DNA from: Acidimicrobiales bacterium
Lineage (GTDB): Bacteria > Actinomycetota > Acidimicrobiia > Acidimicrobiales > JAKAVM01
Direction of reading: 5' to 3'
NCBI GenBank assembly: GCA_027451785.1
Contig: DAIDIS010000200.1
Span: forward strand, 1-12,996
DNA length: 12,996 bases
In this document: positions 5,026 to 12,472 of the stretch, piece after piece
How positions within the stretch are numbered: position 1 is the first letter of the stretch
Layout: each line of letters opens with the position of its first letter
Made by a program: the position numbers and the translations under genes
The notes under the pieces: model-generated
The model's input: the letters and a program-made list of their open reading frames with translations, nothing else
What the model was told of the DNA's origin: nothing
Databases searched by the model: none

Positions 5026-7242
5026 GTGACAAAAAGCGAAGGTAAGCACCGTGACTCCGGCAAGAGTCCTGAGCCAACGGCCCTGACACCGGACATCCGC
5101 GTAGTTCGCCTCAAGCGGCGCTCGGACATCGCTGATGATGCTGGTGCTTATTCGCATCGCGATGACCTGACTAGGAGACTTCAATCCTATTGCCGCTCGC
5201 TTGTCTCGCTACTCTCGGCCGACCAGGCGTCGGTTTGGATGCTTGAGCCGCAACTTCTCGGCGAGTCTGCACGTGCGATCACGTTCGTGGCAGGAGCTGG
5301 ATGGGACGGCCAGGTAATCGCACTTGATCGCTCCTGGTCATCTGTTCCCGTCGCGAGCGTTGCCGGGTTCGAAAGAGCCCTCGCGTCCAATATCCGAGTG
5401 GTCATCGGTGACCCGAACAAATCGGGCCAATCGACGAAAAACTTGGCCCAGTCGCTCGACCTGGGGCCCTACAGCTGCGAACCGATCGGCAAAAGCGACG
5501 ATCCACTGGGCATACTTCTTGTTTCGAGACCGCGTGACGACTCGTGCGACGGGGTCGGTCTGTTTCAGGTCATCATCGAAGAGACGGTTCGGGTTCTTGA
5601 AGCGTTGAGAATCGCCAGCCGGAGTCGGGACGCCTCTCAGCTTTTGAAGATCCTTGGCGAGGCTCGATCGGCCCGCTCACCTATCGAGTCAATTGCGGCT
5701 CTGGCGTCGAGGCTCGCCTCAAGAACGAAGTGCGAACGGGTCACAGTCTTGATGAGCAACGGCCGTGCGCATGACGAAGGCCCCGCGAATGGCCAAGAAA
5801 TCATCGACTCTTCAGACAACTCACCAACTTCGACAAAACCGCACATTGCGAACGAACCTCACTTGAAGGTTCCCACGGCCATCGGCGAGTCGCCGTCCTA
5901 CGTACCGCTTGTCTCGGTGATCAGAGATCGCCTGGAACGACCGGCGCCTTCTCCCTACTCGGGAATGGACAGCTGGCGTGACTTTTCGCCCGAGAAAGGG
6001 TCAGTCGCGCAAGCGCTGGAGATTTGGGCTTCATCCGGCAGACCCGTTGCAATAGAGGCGTCAGGCTGGTGGAAACGGAGGCTGGGAGCCGAAGTTGTGA
6101 TCGGCACTCGCATAATGTCCGGTGACTCAGTCGTTGGGATTTTGATCCAGGAGTATACGGACACCCGGGCACTTACCCCGAAGAAGTTGAAGCTGGCGAC
6201 CGATATCGCTCAACTGATCTCGCTTTTCGCTGTTTCGGATTCTGCGATGCATTCAGGTTTGGATGTGACTTTCCCGTCGGGCGGGGAAGACGCAATCCGC
6301 GAGGCAAAGACCGTTGACCAACTGAAGGAAGTAGCCGCAAAACTGGCTATCCAGCTTTTCGGCACTTCAGTGTCCAACGTAATTCCCATTTCATCCCCTA
6401 ATTCGAATGGCAACGGCACGCATCTTGGTCCGCTGGAAGAGTCCATCAAGTCGGGCCTTCCCTGGTGCGTAAACGATTGCTCGGTTCGAGGCCTTCAGGT
6501 GTCCGTCGGAGGGACGCAATTGGCCAGTGCCATCTGCATCCCCCTGGGGGTCGACCCGGGGACTCCCGGCGGTCCTGCGAGTGGATCACCCGAGTACCTG
6601 GTTGTAGCCGGAGACGAAGAGCGCTCCAGAGACTGGTCCGATAACGATCTTGTCATGGCGAGGCTTTTGTCTGTGCGCCTCTCGATGGACCTCGAACTAT
6701 TGAGGCTGAAGGAGGAGGATCTTGGTCACCAGGTTTCTCTTGCGAGACAGCTCCTTCACGATCCCCTAACAGGTGCCCCCAATACGATCCTTCTGCTGGA
6801 AAGGATCGAGCAGTCTATCCGCAGGGCAAAGCGGGATAACTCCCCTCTCTCTTTGTTCACCATGGACATTGACGGGCTCGACCGGATAAACGCCTTACTT
6901 GGGAAAGATGCAGGCGACAGCCTTTTGATCCAAGTGGCAACGAGGCTCCAAGACAGCCTTCGTGCCTCCGACGTTGTCGCCAGGCTGGCAGACGATGAGT
7001 TCGCGTTCCTTCTCACAACATCAGCAGCGGAATCGGGCGCACGCAGCGTGATCGACAAGATCATTCATTCGCTGTCGTTTCCCTTCAACCTGAGCGGCGA
7101 GGCGGTCACGCCGTCGTTCAAGTTCGGGGCAGCCCTCTACCCGGATCACGCATCCGAACCGGAAAGCCTTCTCGCCGCTTCAAAGAGAGCCTTGACTAAA
7201 GCGGCGACACCGGACCCCAAGTTGCCGGGTCCGCAATCGTGA
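5026..7242 (+). CDS. GAF-type sensor protein with degenerate C-terminal GGDEF domain (738 aa)
   Basis: Likely cytoplasmic c-di-GMP-related signalling protein; no membrane segment is visible. Three GAF-like regions can be outlined: about 45-195 (ending LGILLVSRPRDD), 205-405 (ending VVGILIQEYTD) and 425-560, with a linker rich in Ser, Asn and Pro at about 245-290. The GGDEF domain spans about 570-727: DPLTGAPN (579-586), FTMDIDGLDRINALLGKDAGD (611-631, metal Asp), then RASDVVARLADDEF (646-659). The signature GG[DE]EF reads ADDEF: both glycines that contact GTP are changed, while Asp657, Glu658 and Phe659 remain. The I-site RxxD (Arg646, Asp649), five residues upstream, is intact. A c-di-GMP receptor role is thus at least as likely as diguanylate cyclase activity. 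There is no EAL or HD-GYP domain. The start is GTG at 5026, with the site GGGA upstream. The gene is divergent from the glycan unit. Confidence 0.85.
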   Translation: MTKSEGKHRDSGKSPEPTALTPDIRVVRLKRRSDIADDAGAYSHRDDLTRRLQSYCRSLVSLLSADQASVWMLEPQLLGESARAITFVAGAGWDGQVIALDRSWSSVPVASVAGFERALASNIRVVIGDPNKSGQSTKNLAQSLDLGPYSCEPIGKSDDPLGILLVSRPRDDSCDGVGLFQVIIEETVRVLEALRIASRSRDASQLLKILGEARSARSPIESIAALASRLASRTKCERVTVLMSNGRAHDEGPANGQEIIDSSDNSPTSTKPHIANEPHLKVPTAIGESPSYVPLVSVIRDRLERPAPSPYSGMDSWRDFSPEKGSVAQALEIWASSGRPVAIEASGWWKRRLGAEVVIGTRIMSGDSVVGILIQEYTDTRALTPKKLKLATDIAQLISLFAVSDSAMHSGLDVTFPSGGEDAIREAKTVDQLKEVAAKLAIQLFGTSVSNVIPISSPNSNGNGTHLGPLEESIKSGLPWCVNDCSVRGLQVSVGGTQLASAICIPLGVDPGTPGGPASGSPEYLVVAGDEERSRDWSDNDLVMARLLSVRLSMDLELLRLKEEDLGHQVSLARQLLHDPLTGAPNTILLLERIEQSIRRAKRDNSPLSLFTMDIDGLDRINALLGKDAGDSLLIQVATRLQDSLRASDVVARLADDEFAFLLTTSAAESGARSVIDKIIHSLSFPFNLSGEAVTPSFKFGAALYPDHASEPESLLAASKRALTKAATPDPKLPGPQS
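7211..7233 (+). terminator. GC-rich hairpin at the end of the GGDEF gene
   Basis: CGGACCC and GGGTCCG form a perfect 7-bp inverted repeat with a 9-nt loop, inside the last codons before the stop at 7240-7242. A second 4-bp dyad (GAGG-TTT-CCTC, 7241-7251) follows, then a -10-like hexamer of the next gene. No long T-tract is present, so termination is only possible. Confidence 0.3.
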
Positions 7243-7256
7243 GGTTTCCTCGGGCG

Positions 7257-7262
7257 TATAAC
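7257..7262 (+). promoter_or_regulatory. -10 hexamer TATAAC, probably giving a leaderless mRNA
   Basis: TATAAC lies 8 nt before the ATG at 7271, so transcription would begin at or next to the start codon. There is no Shine-Dalgarno upstream of that ATG. No good -35 is visible. Confidence 0.35.
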
Positions 7263-7270
7263 TTGGTTGT

Positions 7271-7930
7271 ATGAGCAGCTTTGAACCAGTCGAAATCACC
7301 TTCTACTACGACCCGGCTTGCCCATGGACGTGGCTCATCTACCGGTGGTTGGAGGTAGTGCTCACCCAAAGACCAATGACAGTCCATTGGCGCTCGCTTT
7401 CTCTATCCGAACTCAACAAGGACAAAGAGATTCCGGACCGCTTCAAGCCTGCCATGGCCTCCAGTTCACGCTTTTTGCGGGTACAAGAAGCTATGCGGTC
7501 CCGGGCCGCAGGCGACCCGCAGGCTCACAAGGTCCTCGAATCTCAACTGCAATCGCTGTACTTGCAATCGGGGATTCTTCGCTTCGAGACCGAAGGTCAT
7601 TCCGAGGACGGGTGGATCGAAGAGTCTGTGAAGCGTGCAGGCCTGGACATCGGCGTTCTAACTGCGGCAGACGATCCCTCTTGGGACGCGCAGGTTGCCT
7701 CGTCGACCAATGAAGCAATGGACCTGGCGGGGCCGGACGTTGGCTCGCCCGTAGTCCGGTTCAACGACGACAGTCATGGCTTCCACGGCCCTGTTATCGA
7801 TGCGGTACCTGGACCGGAAGACAGCATGAAGATTTGGGAATTGCTGTCAGCCTCGCGGTCGATCCCAAACTTTCACGAGATCAAGCGAGGAAGGAAGGGC
7901 GCTCCCCTCATTTCCAAAGTGCCCAGTTGA
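7271..7930 (+). CDS. DsbA-fold oxidoreductase-like protein, mycothiol-nitroreductase (Rv2466c) type, single active-site Cys (219 aa)
   Basis: Thioredoxin-fold protein of the DsbA/FrnE group, closest in my reading to M. tuberculosis Rv2466c, a mycothiol-dependent nitroreductase. Shared landmarks are FYYDPACPWTWLIYRWLE (residues 11-28; Rv2466c has FDPLCPWCW), VHWRSLSLSELN, GSPVVRF with the cis-Pro position at 160, GFHGPVIDAVPGPED (170-184, matching the family's FFGPV segment) and a C-terminal FHEIKRGR. The length is normal for the family. The second Cys of the CPWC motif is Thr20, leaving Cys17 as the only cysteine, so a disulfide exchange within the motif is impossible; a monothiol or mixed-disulfide mechanism, or loss of redox function, must be considered. 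No signal peptide, so cytoplasmic. It starts 28 nt after the GGDEF gene but appears to have its own promoter. Native substrate unknown. Confidence 0.85.
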   Translation: MSSFEPVEITFYYDPACPWTWLIYRWLEVVLTQRPMTVHWRSLSLSELNKDKEIPDRFKPAMASSSRFLRVQEAMRSRAAGDPQAHKVLESQLQSLYLQSGILRFETEGHSEDGWIEESVKRAGLDIGVLTAADDPSWDAQVASSTNEAMDLAGPDVGSPVVRFNDDSHGFHGPVIDAVPGPEDSMKIWELLSASRSIPNFHEIKRGRKGAPLISKVPS

Positions 7931-7941
7931 AGCGTCATCGC

Positions 7942-7959
7942 AGTACGTAAGTACTTTTT
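7942..7959 (+). terminator. Short intrinsic-terminator-like hairpin with T5
   Basis: AGTAC, loop GTAA, GTACT is a perfect 5-bp stem running directly into five T residues, 12 nt after the stop of the DsbA-like gene. The stem is short and AT-rich, so termination may be partial. It could also be a regulator site for the gene downstream. Confidence 0.35.
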
Positions 7960-7973
7960 CGATTAATACATAC

Positions 7974-8009
7974 TTGACTGTGTACACTTCGCAGTCGACA
8001 TCATAGAAT
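7974..8009 (+). promoter_or_regulatory. Promoter of the acyl-CoA dehydrogenase with overlapping dyads
   Basis: TAGAAT (8004-8009, one mismatch to TATAAT) lies 17 nt after TGTACA (7981-7986, four of six matches to TTGACA) and 6 nt before the ATG at 8016, predicting a leaderless mRNA. The -35 lies inside the palindrome GTGTACAC (7980-7987). An imperfect dyad TTGACTG (7974-7980) and CAGTCGA (7992-7998) spans the promoter, a usual arrangement for a repressor site. The regulator is not identified. Confidence 0.4.
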
Positions 8010-8015
8010 GCGGCC

Positions 8016-9281
8016 ATGCCGATAGATTTCAGCTTTGACCCGGACGTGGAAGAGATCCGCATGAGGGTTCGAGACTTCATCGAAACAGAAGTCAAGCCTC
8101 TCGAAGAAAAGCAGGCGTCGGCCATGCAAGAGGCAGGATCCAAGGCAGGCGAGAAGATGTCTCCCGACCAGAGAGCCGACTGGATTCGGATGATTCTTCA
8201 GTTGCGGGAAAAGGCAAGGGAGTGGGGAGTGTGGTTGCCCCACATGCCCGAAGAGTGGGGCGGGATGGGACTTGGTCCTACCGCTGTAGCAGCCGTTTCT
8301 GCCGAAGCCGCCAAGTCGACCATAGGGCCCTATGTACTCAACTGTTACGCTCCGGACGAAGGCAACATGCACACGCTTTTGCATTGGGCTACCGAAGAGC
8401 AAAAGCAGCGTTACCTCAAGCTCCTCTGTGATGGCTACGGGCGGTCCTGCTTTGCAATGACGGAACCCGAAGTCGCCGGTTCGGATCCAACCCTGATCCA
8501 GACCCGAGCGGTTCAAGACGGCGACGATTGGGTCATAAACGGGCACAAGTGGTTCATCTCAGGCGCTAGGAGCGCCAACTTCGCCATTCTCATCGCAAGA
8601 ACCGAAGACAACCCCGAGGTCCCTCAGGCGGCCAACTCAGCGTTCATCGTCGACATCCCCTCCGAAGGCTGGGAGCTCGTGCGTGATGTCGAAACCATGG
8701 CGGGACGGGACAATCACTGCGAGATACGGATCACCAACCTTCGCGTACCCGGCGCCAATATGCTCGGCGGACGGGGCCAGGGACATCTTCTCGGACAGGC
8801 CAGGCTGGGACCGGCAAGGCTGGCCCACTGCATGCGCTGGATCGGCCAGATCGAAACCGCCCTCGACATGATGGTCGACCGGGCAACCAAGAGGTACTCG
8901 CATGGATCGCTCCTCTCGGAAAAGCAAGGCATCCAGTGGCTTATTGCCGATTCGACGATGGAGCTTTATCAGGCCAAGCTCATGGTCCTACACGCCGCTT
9001 ACAGGATAGAGAACGGCCTGCCATTCAAGAGTGAAGTGTCGATGGCCAAGCATCACGTTGCAAACACTCTTTGGCGAGTAGTCGACAGGGCGATCCAGGT
9101 GCACGGTGCGCTTGGGTACTCCACCGATACTCCACTTTCCTCAATGCTCAAACACGCCCGGTGGAGCAGGTTCGCCGACGGCGCCGACGAGATTCACCAG
9201 ATGACAATTGCCAAGCGGACAATTGCCGCTTGGGAGGAGCTGGGGTCAACACGGACGGCAACTGGGGATCTCCCCCTCTGA
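8016..9281 (+). CDS. Acyl-CoA dehydrogenase, FadE/ACAD10-11-like (421 aa)
   Basis: FAD-dependent enzyme that oxidises an acyl-CoA to the trans-2-enoyl-CoA, probably passing electrons to electron-transfer flavoprotein. Domains follow the family order: helical N-terminal domain (about 5-140), beta-barrel with the flavin-contact motif FAMTEPEVAGSDPT (146-159) and INGHKWFISGARSANFAIL (174-192), and C-terminal helical domain with QVHGALGYSTDTPLSS (361-376) and RFADGADEIHQ (385-395). The last segment resembles the ACAD10/11 subgroup, where an Asp in DGxDEvH is near the acyl chain, rather than short-chain dehydrogenases with Glu in a mid-domain helix. Full length. The ATG at 8016 has no Shine-Dalgarno but a -10 hexamer 6 nt upstream. 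It converges on pyrE with 4 nt between stops. No other fatty-acid gene is nearby, so chain length and pathway remain open. Confidence 0.92.
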   Translation: MPIDFSFDPDVEEIRMRVRDFIETEVKPLEEKQASAMQEAGSKAGEKMSPDQRADWIRMILQLREKAREWGVWLPHMPEEWGGMGLGPTAVAAVSAEAAKSTIGPYVLNCYAPDEGNMHTLLHWATEEQKQRYLKLLCDGYGRSCFAMTEPEVAGSDPTLIQTRAVQDGDDWVINGHKWFISGARSANFAILIARTEDNPEVPQAANSAFIVDIPSEGWELVRDVETMAGRDNHCEIRITNLRVPGANMLGGRGQGHLLGQARLGPARLAHCMRWIGQIETALDMMVDRATKRYSHGSLLSEKQGIQWLIADSTMELYQAKLMVLHAAYRIENGLPFKSEVSMAKHHVANTLWRVVDRAIQVHGALGYSTDTPLSSMLKHARWSRFADGADEIHQMTIAKRTIAAWEELGSTRTATGDLPL

Positions 9282-9285
9282 CCCG

Positions 9286-9870
9286 CTAGATGGGCTCGAT
9301 ACCCAAGTCCTCGTAAGTCGCCATAGCCAAATACGGAACACCCCGCTCAATTACCTTGGAGCGCCCCAAAGGGGAGCGCTCCAAGACGCAGACCGTAGCC
9401 ACGATCGTCGCACCGCTCTCCTCGATGGCATCCATGGCACTCAAAAGCGACCCGCCCGACGAGACGACGTCCTCAACGGCAACAACCCTGTCTCCCGGAG
9501 AGAGAACTGCACCTTCCACCCGGTTCTGTAGGCCGTGGTCCTTTGATTGCTTTCTCACCGAAAACCAGTACTTTCCCGTGACAACGGATATCGCGTGAGC
9601 CAGAGGGTCTGCCCCCATCGTGAGCCCACCTGCGTAACCGAAGGGAATGCCTGCTTCTTCAAGCATGGCCACTGCACACCGAGCGGCAATGCCCAAGTCC
9701 GAACCTAGAGACAACGCACGCCTACAATCGACGTAGTCGTGGCTTTGTTTGCCCGAGGCCAGAACGAAGGGAACTTCGCGCCTCTCATAGCCCTTTTCCT
9801 TGATGACTGAAGCCACCAAGCTCTTTAGATTCCCTGCGTTGCCGTCCATATCCGGCACCTCAACACCCAC
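9286..9870 (-). CDS. pyrE: Orotate phosphoribosyltransferase
   Basis: Catalyses orotate + PRPP to orotidine 5'-monophosphate + diphosphate in pyrimidine synthesis; cytosolic, usually a dimer. Signatures, numbered from the GTG at 9870: VPFVLASGKQSHDYVDCR (33-50), the mobile catalytic loop RKQSKDHG (106-113; Lys107, Lys110, His112), and the PRPP-binding motif VVAVEDVVSSGGSLLS (129-144). Length 194 aa is slightly short for the family. The start is uncertain: the ATG at 9849 (187 aa) has GAGG eight bases upstream and looks better than the GTG at 9870, which abuts its AAGGGA. A TAATGT hexamer at 9892-9897 (minus) may be the -10. No other pyrimidine gene is adjacent. The gene is divergent from ubiA, which uses the same PRPP substrate, and its 3' end contains a strong hairpin. 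Confidence 0.92.
   Translation of the reverse strand: MGVEVPDMDGNAGNLKSLVASVIKEKGYERREVPFVLASGKQSHDYVDCRRALSLGSDLGIAARCAVAMLEEAGIPFGYAGGLTMGADPLAHAISVVTGKYWFSVRKQSKDHGLQNRVEGAVLSPGDRVVAVEDVVSSGGSLLSAMDAIEESGATIVATVCVLERSPLGRSKVIERGVPYLAMATYEDLGIEPI
9355..9385. terminator. Strong hairpin inside the 3' end of pyrE, possible terminator for the convergent gene
   Basis: CTTGGAGCGC (9355-9364) and GCGCTCCAAG (9376-9385) are perfect 10-bp arms. Inside the loop, CCC pairs with GGG around AAAG with a single A bulge, extending the stem to 13 bp. It lies about 70 nt past the acyl-CoA dehydrogenase stop and inside pyrE. The intergenic gap is only 4 nt, so any terminator must lie in coding sequence. No T-tract follows on either strand; a pause or stability element is as likely. 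Confidence 0.4.
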
Positions 9871-10035
9871 TCCCTTTGCATCCGATGACGAACATTACCC
9901 CGTGAAAGCTTGCCGGTTGATCCATCGAATCATCGGTCGGGAAGTTGCGAGCCACAACCGACGAACCCCAACGCTCTACAAGGACTAGAATTACGCTCAG
10001 CAAATTTCGCAGCCACACCCTAGAAAGCGCGCTCG
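9871..10035. promoter_or_regulatory. Divergent region between pyrE and ubiA
   Basis: This 165-nt region must hold both promoters. Visible elements are TAATGT on the minus strand (9892-9897), TAGAAT (9986-9991) and TAGAAA (10021-10026) on the plus strand. The last lies 9 nt before the GTG at 10036 and would give a leaderless ubiA mRNA. A distant dyad CCGATGA (9882-9888) and TCATCGG (9930-9936) is present but may be chance. No convincing -35 hexamers and no riboswitch-like structure were found. Confidence 0.4.
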
Positions 10036-11037
10036 GTGAGAACAAGAAAGTGGCAGGCGTTGGCTAAGCCTGATGAAAATGAAGGCCAGCAGCTACACCT
10101 ACACCGCCTCAGTGGCATGGCCGAGCAAAGTTCGGCGGCTCCGGGCGAAGGTAAACAAGGTCATTCGACCCCCTATTGGATCTTGAAGGGCGCCAGACCG
10201 AAGCAGTGGCTGAAGAACGTCTTGGTCTTTGCAGCACCAGGAGCAGCCGGAGTCATGCTCCACCCTCACATGCTGCTTTTGTCCCTCTTCGCATTCGCAG
10301 TATTTTCCGTAACCGCATCCGGCCTTTACTTCATCAACGACACCTTGGACCTGGAAGCGGACAAGGTCCATCCAGTTAAGCGGTTCCGCCCCGTTGCGTC
10401 AGGTGCCATTCCAAAGCCGATGGCAATCGGGATCGGCACTACTTCGATCTGCATAGGAGTCCTGGCGGCATTTTTGGGGAGCGGCCTCAAGTTCGGTGCC
10501 GTCATGACCATTTACGTTGCGATTACCTTGGTTTACAGCGGATGGCTGAAGGACGAGCCGATTCTTGACCTGGTTTTCGTAGCCTCCGGGTTCGTGCTCC
10601 GTGCGATAGCCGGGGCAGTGGTCACCAACGTTGTCCTGTCCAACTGGTTCCTAATCGTTGCCTCGTTCGGGTCACTTTTCATGGTCGCCGGGAAAAGACA
10701 CTCCGAGCACATTCGTCTCGGCGATGACAGGGGTAGCCACAGGGTTACTCTCGCCCACTACACCCCAGGTTTCCTGCGGTTCATTTGGGCACTGACTGCG
10801 TCCGTTTGCGTCACGGCCTATTGCCTTTGGGCATTTGAGAAGGCGGCTGCGTCAAGTGGGCCGATCTTTTTTGAACTCTCGATTGTTCCTTTTGGAGTGG
10901 CAATACTCCGATACGCCCTATTGCTGGAATCGGGTCATGGAGGGGCGCCGGAGGAAGTGGTCCTATCGGACAAGCGTCTCCAGGCTTTCGGTCTGGCATG
11001 GCTCTTGTTGTTCGCACTGGGAATTTACGGTGCGTGA
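10036..11037 (+). CDS. ubiA: Decaprenyl-phosphate phosphoribosyltransferase (UbiA family, DPPR synthase)
   Basis: Integral membrane prenyltransferase-fold enzyme transferring 5-phosphoribose from PRPP to decaprenyl phosphate, the first committed step to decaprenyl-phosphoryl-arabinose. It follows M. tuberculosis Rv3806c along its length as I remember that sequence: RPKQWLKNVLVFAAP (54-68), the Mg/PRPP motif NDTLDLEADKVHPVKRFRP (101-119), YSGWLKDEPILDLV (167-180), GSLFMVAGKRHSE (212-224) and IVPFGVAILRYA near 283-294. Several hydrophobic helices are visible from residue 60 on. The GTG at 10036 gives a polar 45-residue N-terminus; the ATG at 10117 (306 aa, closer to the mycobacterial length) is a real alternative. 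No Shine-Dalgarno is seen at either. The stop overlaps the start of dprE1 by 8 nt, showing an operon. Confidence 0.93.
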   Translation: MRTRKWQALAKPDENEGQQLHLHRLSGMAEQSSAAPGEGKQGHSTPYWILKGARPKQWLKNVLVFAAPGAAGVMLHPHMLLLSLFAFAVFSVTASGLYFINDTLDLEADKVHPVKRFRPVASGAIPKPMAIGIGTTSICIGVLAAFLGSGLKFGAVMTIYVAITLVYSGWLKDEPILDLVFVASGFVLRAIAGAVVTNVVLSNWFLIVASFGSLFMVAGKRHSEHIRLGDDRGSHRVTLAHYTPGFLRFIWALTASVCVTAYCLWAFEKAAASSGPIFFELSIVPFGVAILRYALLLESGHGGAPEEVVLSDKRLQAFGLAWLLLFALGIYGA

Positions 11038-12472
11038 GCTGCTGACCGGTTGGGGCCGTACAGCGCCAAGCAGCGCCACTGTTGTACGCCCCAGGAATGA
11101 AATAGAGGTTTTGGCCGAGCTCTCCGGCTTGAACGAGGCCGGAGAAAAGGTCGTGGCAAGAGGGCTCGGACGTAGCTACGGTGATGCCGCACAGAACGCC
11201 GGCGGAGTCGTATTCGACCTAACGACGATGAACGACGTAGTGGCCGTCGACCTTCACGCTGGAGAGGTGACTGTAGCGGCCGGCATCAGCCTGGATACGC
11301 TCATGCGCTCCTATCTTCCTTCCGGTTGGTTCGTTCCGGTTACGCCTGGGACAAGATACGTAACCGTAGGAGGAGCAATCGCAGCGGACATCCACGGCAA
11401 GAATCATCACGCCGATGGATCCTTTTCCGCAAAGGTGCGCTCGTTCAACCTTGCAACCGCATCCGGCATTGTAAGGGTCAGTCGCGAGGCGCACCCCGAG
11501 CTTTTCTGGGCGACGGTCGGGGGGATGGGACTCACCGGCATAATTACGGAAGTCACGATCGCTATGACTCCCGTCGAGACCTCCTCGATGGTCGTCGAAA
11601 CAGAACGAGCGGCGAATTTGGACGACCTAATGTCCAAAATGGAATCCCGGGACAACGAGTTCCGATACTCGGTTGCATGGCTTGATTGCACTACCCAAGG
11701 CTCTTCTTTGGGCCGAGGGGTGCTAACCAGGGGAAATCACGCACTTAGGTCCGACTTGCCCTCAGAGAACCACGATCCTGGTGCGGCCGGACGCTCTTGG
11801 CACCACGAAGACGAGTCGGCAGATATTCTGGGCTTCGACCCCAAAACGGTATTGAAGGCACCGAAACTTTTCCCGTCCGGGCTCCTGAACCCTCTCACCG
11901 TTAAGGCCTTCAACGAACTTTGGTACCGCAAGGCCCCCAAGCGACCCAGAACTTCGGTCGAGTCGATTGCGAGCTTCTTCCATCCCCTGGACGGTGTCGA
12001 CCGATGGAACTACCTCTATGGCCCCAAGGGCTTTCTCCAGTACCAGTTCGCAATCCCTTTCGGCGCTGAAGATGGCTTGCGTATGATCGTGGCAAAGCTC
12101 GTTGGCTCGGGTTACGCCTCCTTCTTGGCGGTTTTGAAGAGATTCGGGCCCGGAAACGAAGCTCCTTTGTCCTTCCCTATCGCCGGCTGGACTCTCGCCC
12201 TTGACCTACCCGCCGGGCCGGCCGGACTCTCCAGGCTTCTCGATGAGCTGGATGAGATTGTCTGTGCCTGCGAAGGCAGGGTCTACCTCGCTAAAGACTC
12301 AAGGCTTCGGCCCGAGCTGATGGAATCAATGTACCCAAGACTCTCTCAATGGAGAGACACCGTACGGACCTACGACCCTTACGGAGTATTCTGCTCGGAC
12401 CTCTCCCGCCGGTTGGACCTGCGTGGCGATAAGGCCCTTTCTCGGCAGGCACGGGAGATAGTCGATGACTAG
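11030..12472 (+). CDS. dprE1: Decaprenylphosphoryl-beta-D-ribose 2'-oxidase (FAD-dependent)
   Basis: FAD oxidase that converts decaprenyl-phosphoryl-ribose to the 2'-keto intermediate, which DprE2 then reduces. The 480-aa product matches mycobacterial DprE1 throughout: LTGWGRTAP (5-13), RGLGRSYGDAAQN (44-56, FAD site), VTVGGAIAADIHGKNHH with His122 and Lys124 (M. tuberculosis His132 and Lys134), FLQYQF with Gln337 and Gln339, and YLAKDSR with Lys422. The Cys387 position is Ala390 and the Asn385 position is Thr388 (GWTLALD in place of GWNICVD). The GTG at 11030 is chosen because homology begins at once after it. The frame stays open upstream to 10835, but that part lies within ubiA and has no DprE1 similarity. 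Upstream GGGA is a weak ribosome site; translation is probably coupled to ubiA. In mycobacteria the protein acts on the periplasmic side with DprE2. Confidence 0.95.
   Translation: MRELLTGWGRTAPSSATVVRPRNEIEVLAELSGLNEAGEKVVARGLGRSYGDAAQNAGGVVFDLTTMNDVVAVDLHAGEVTVAAGISLDTLMRSYLPSGWFVPVTPGTRYVTVGGAIAADIHGKNHHADGSFSAKVRSFNLATASGIVRVSREAHPELFWATVGGMGLTGIITEVTIAMTPVETSSMVVETERAANLDDLMSKMESRDNEFRYSVAWLDCTTQGSSLGRGVLTRGNHALRSDLPSENHDPGAAGRSWHHEDESADILGFDPKTVLKAPKLFPSGLLNPLTVKAFNELWYRKAPKRPRTSVESIASFFHPLDGVDRWNYLYGPKGFLQYQFAIPFGAEDGLRMIVAKLVGSGYASFLAVLKRFGPGNEAPLSFPIAGWTLALDLPAGPAGLSRLLDELDEIVCACEGRVYLAKDSRLRPELMESMYPRLSQWRDTVRTYDPYGVFCSDLSRRLDLRGDKALSRQAREIVDD

Noticed and set aside
9882..9936. CCGATGA / TCATCGG dyad between pyrE and ubiA
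   Set aside because: The arms are 7 bp and 41 nt apart; such a pair is easily expected by chance.
10835..11029. Upstream extension of the dprE1 frame by 65 codons
   Set aside because: It lies inside ubiA in another frame, has no DprE1 similarity, and homology starts right after the GTG at 11030.
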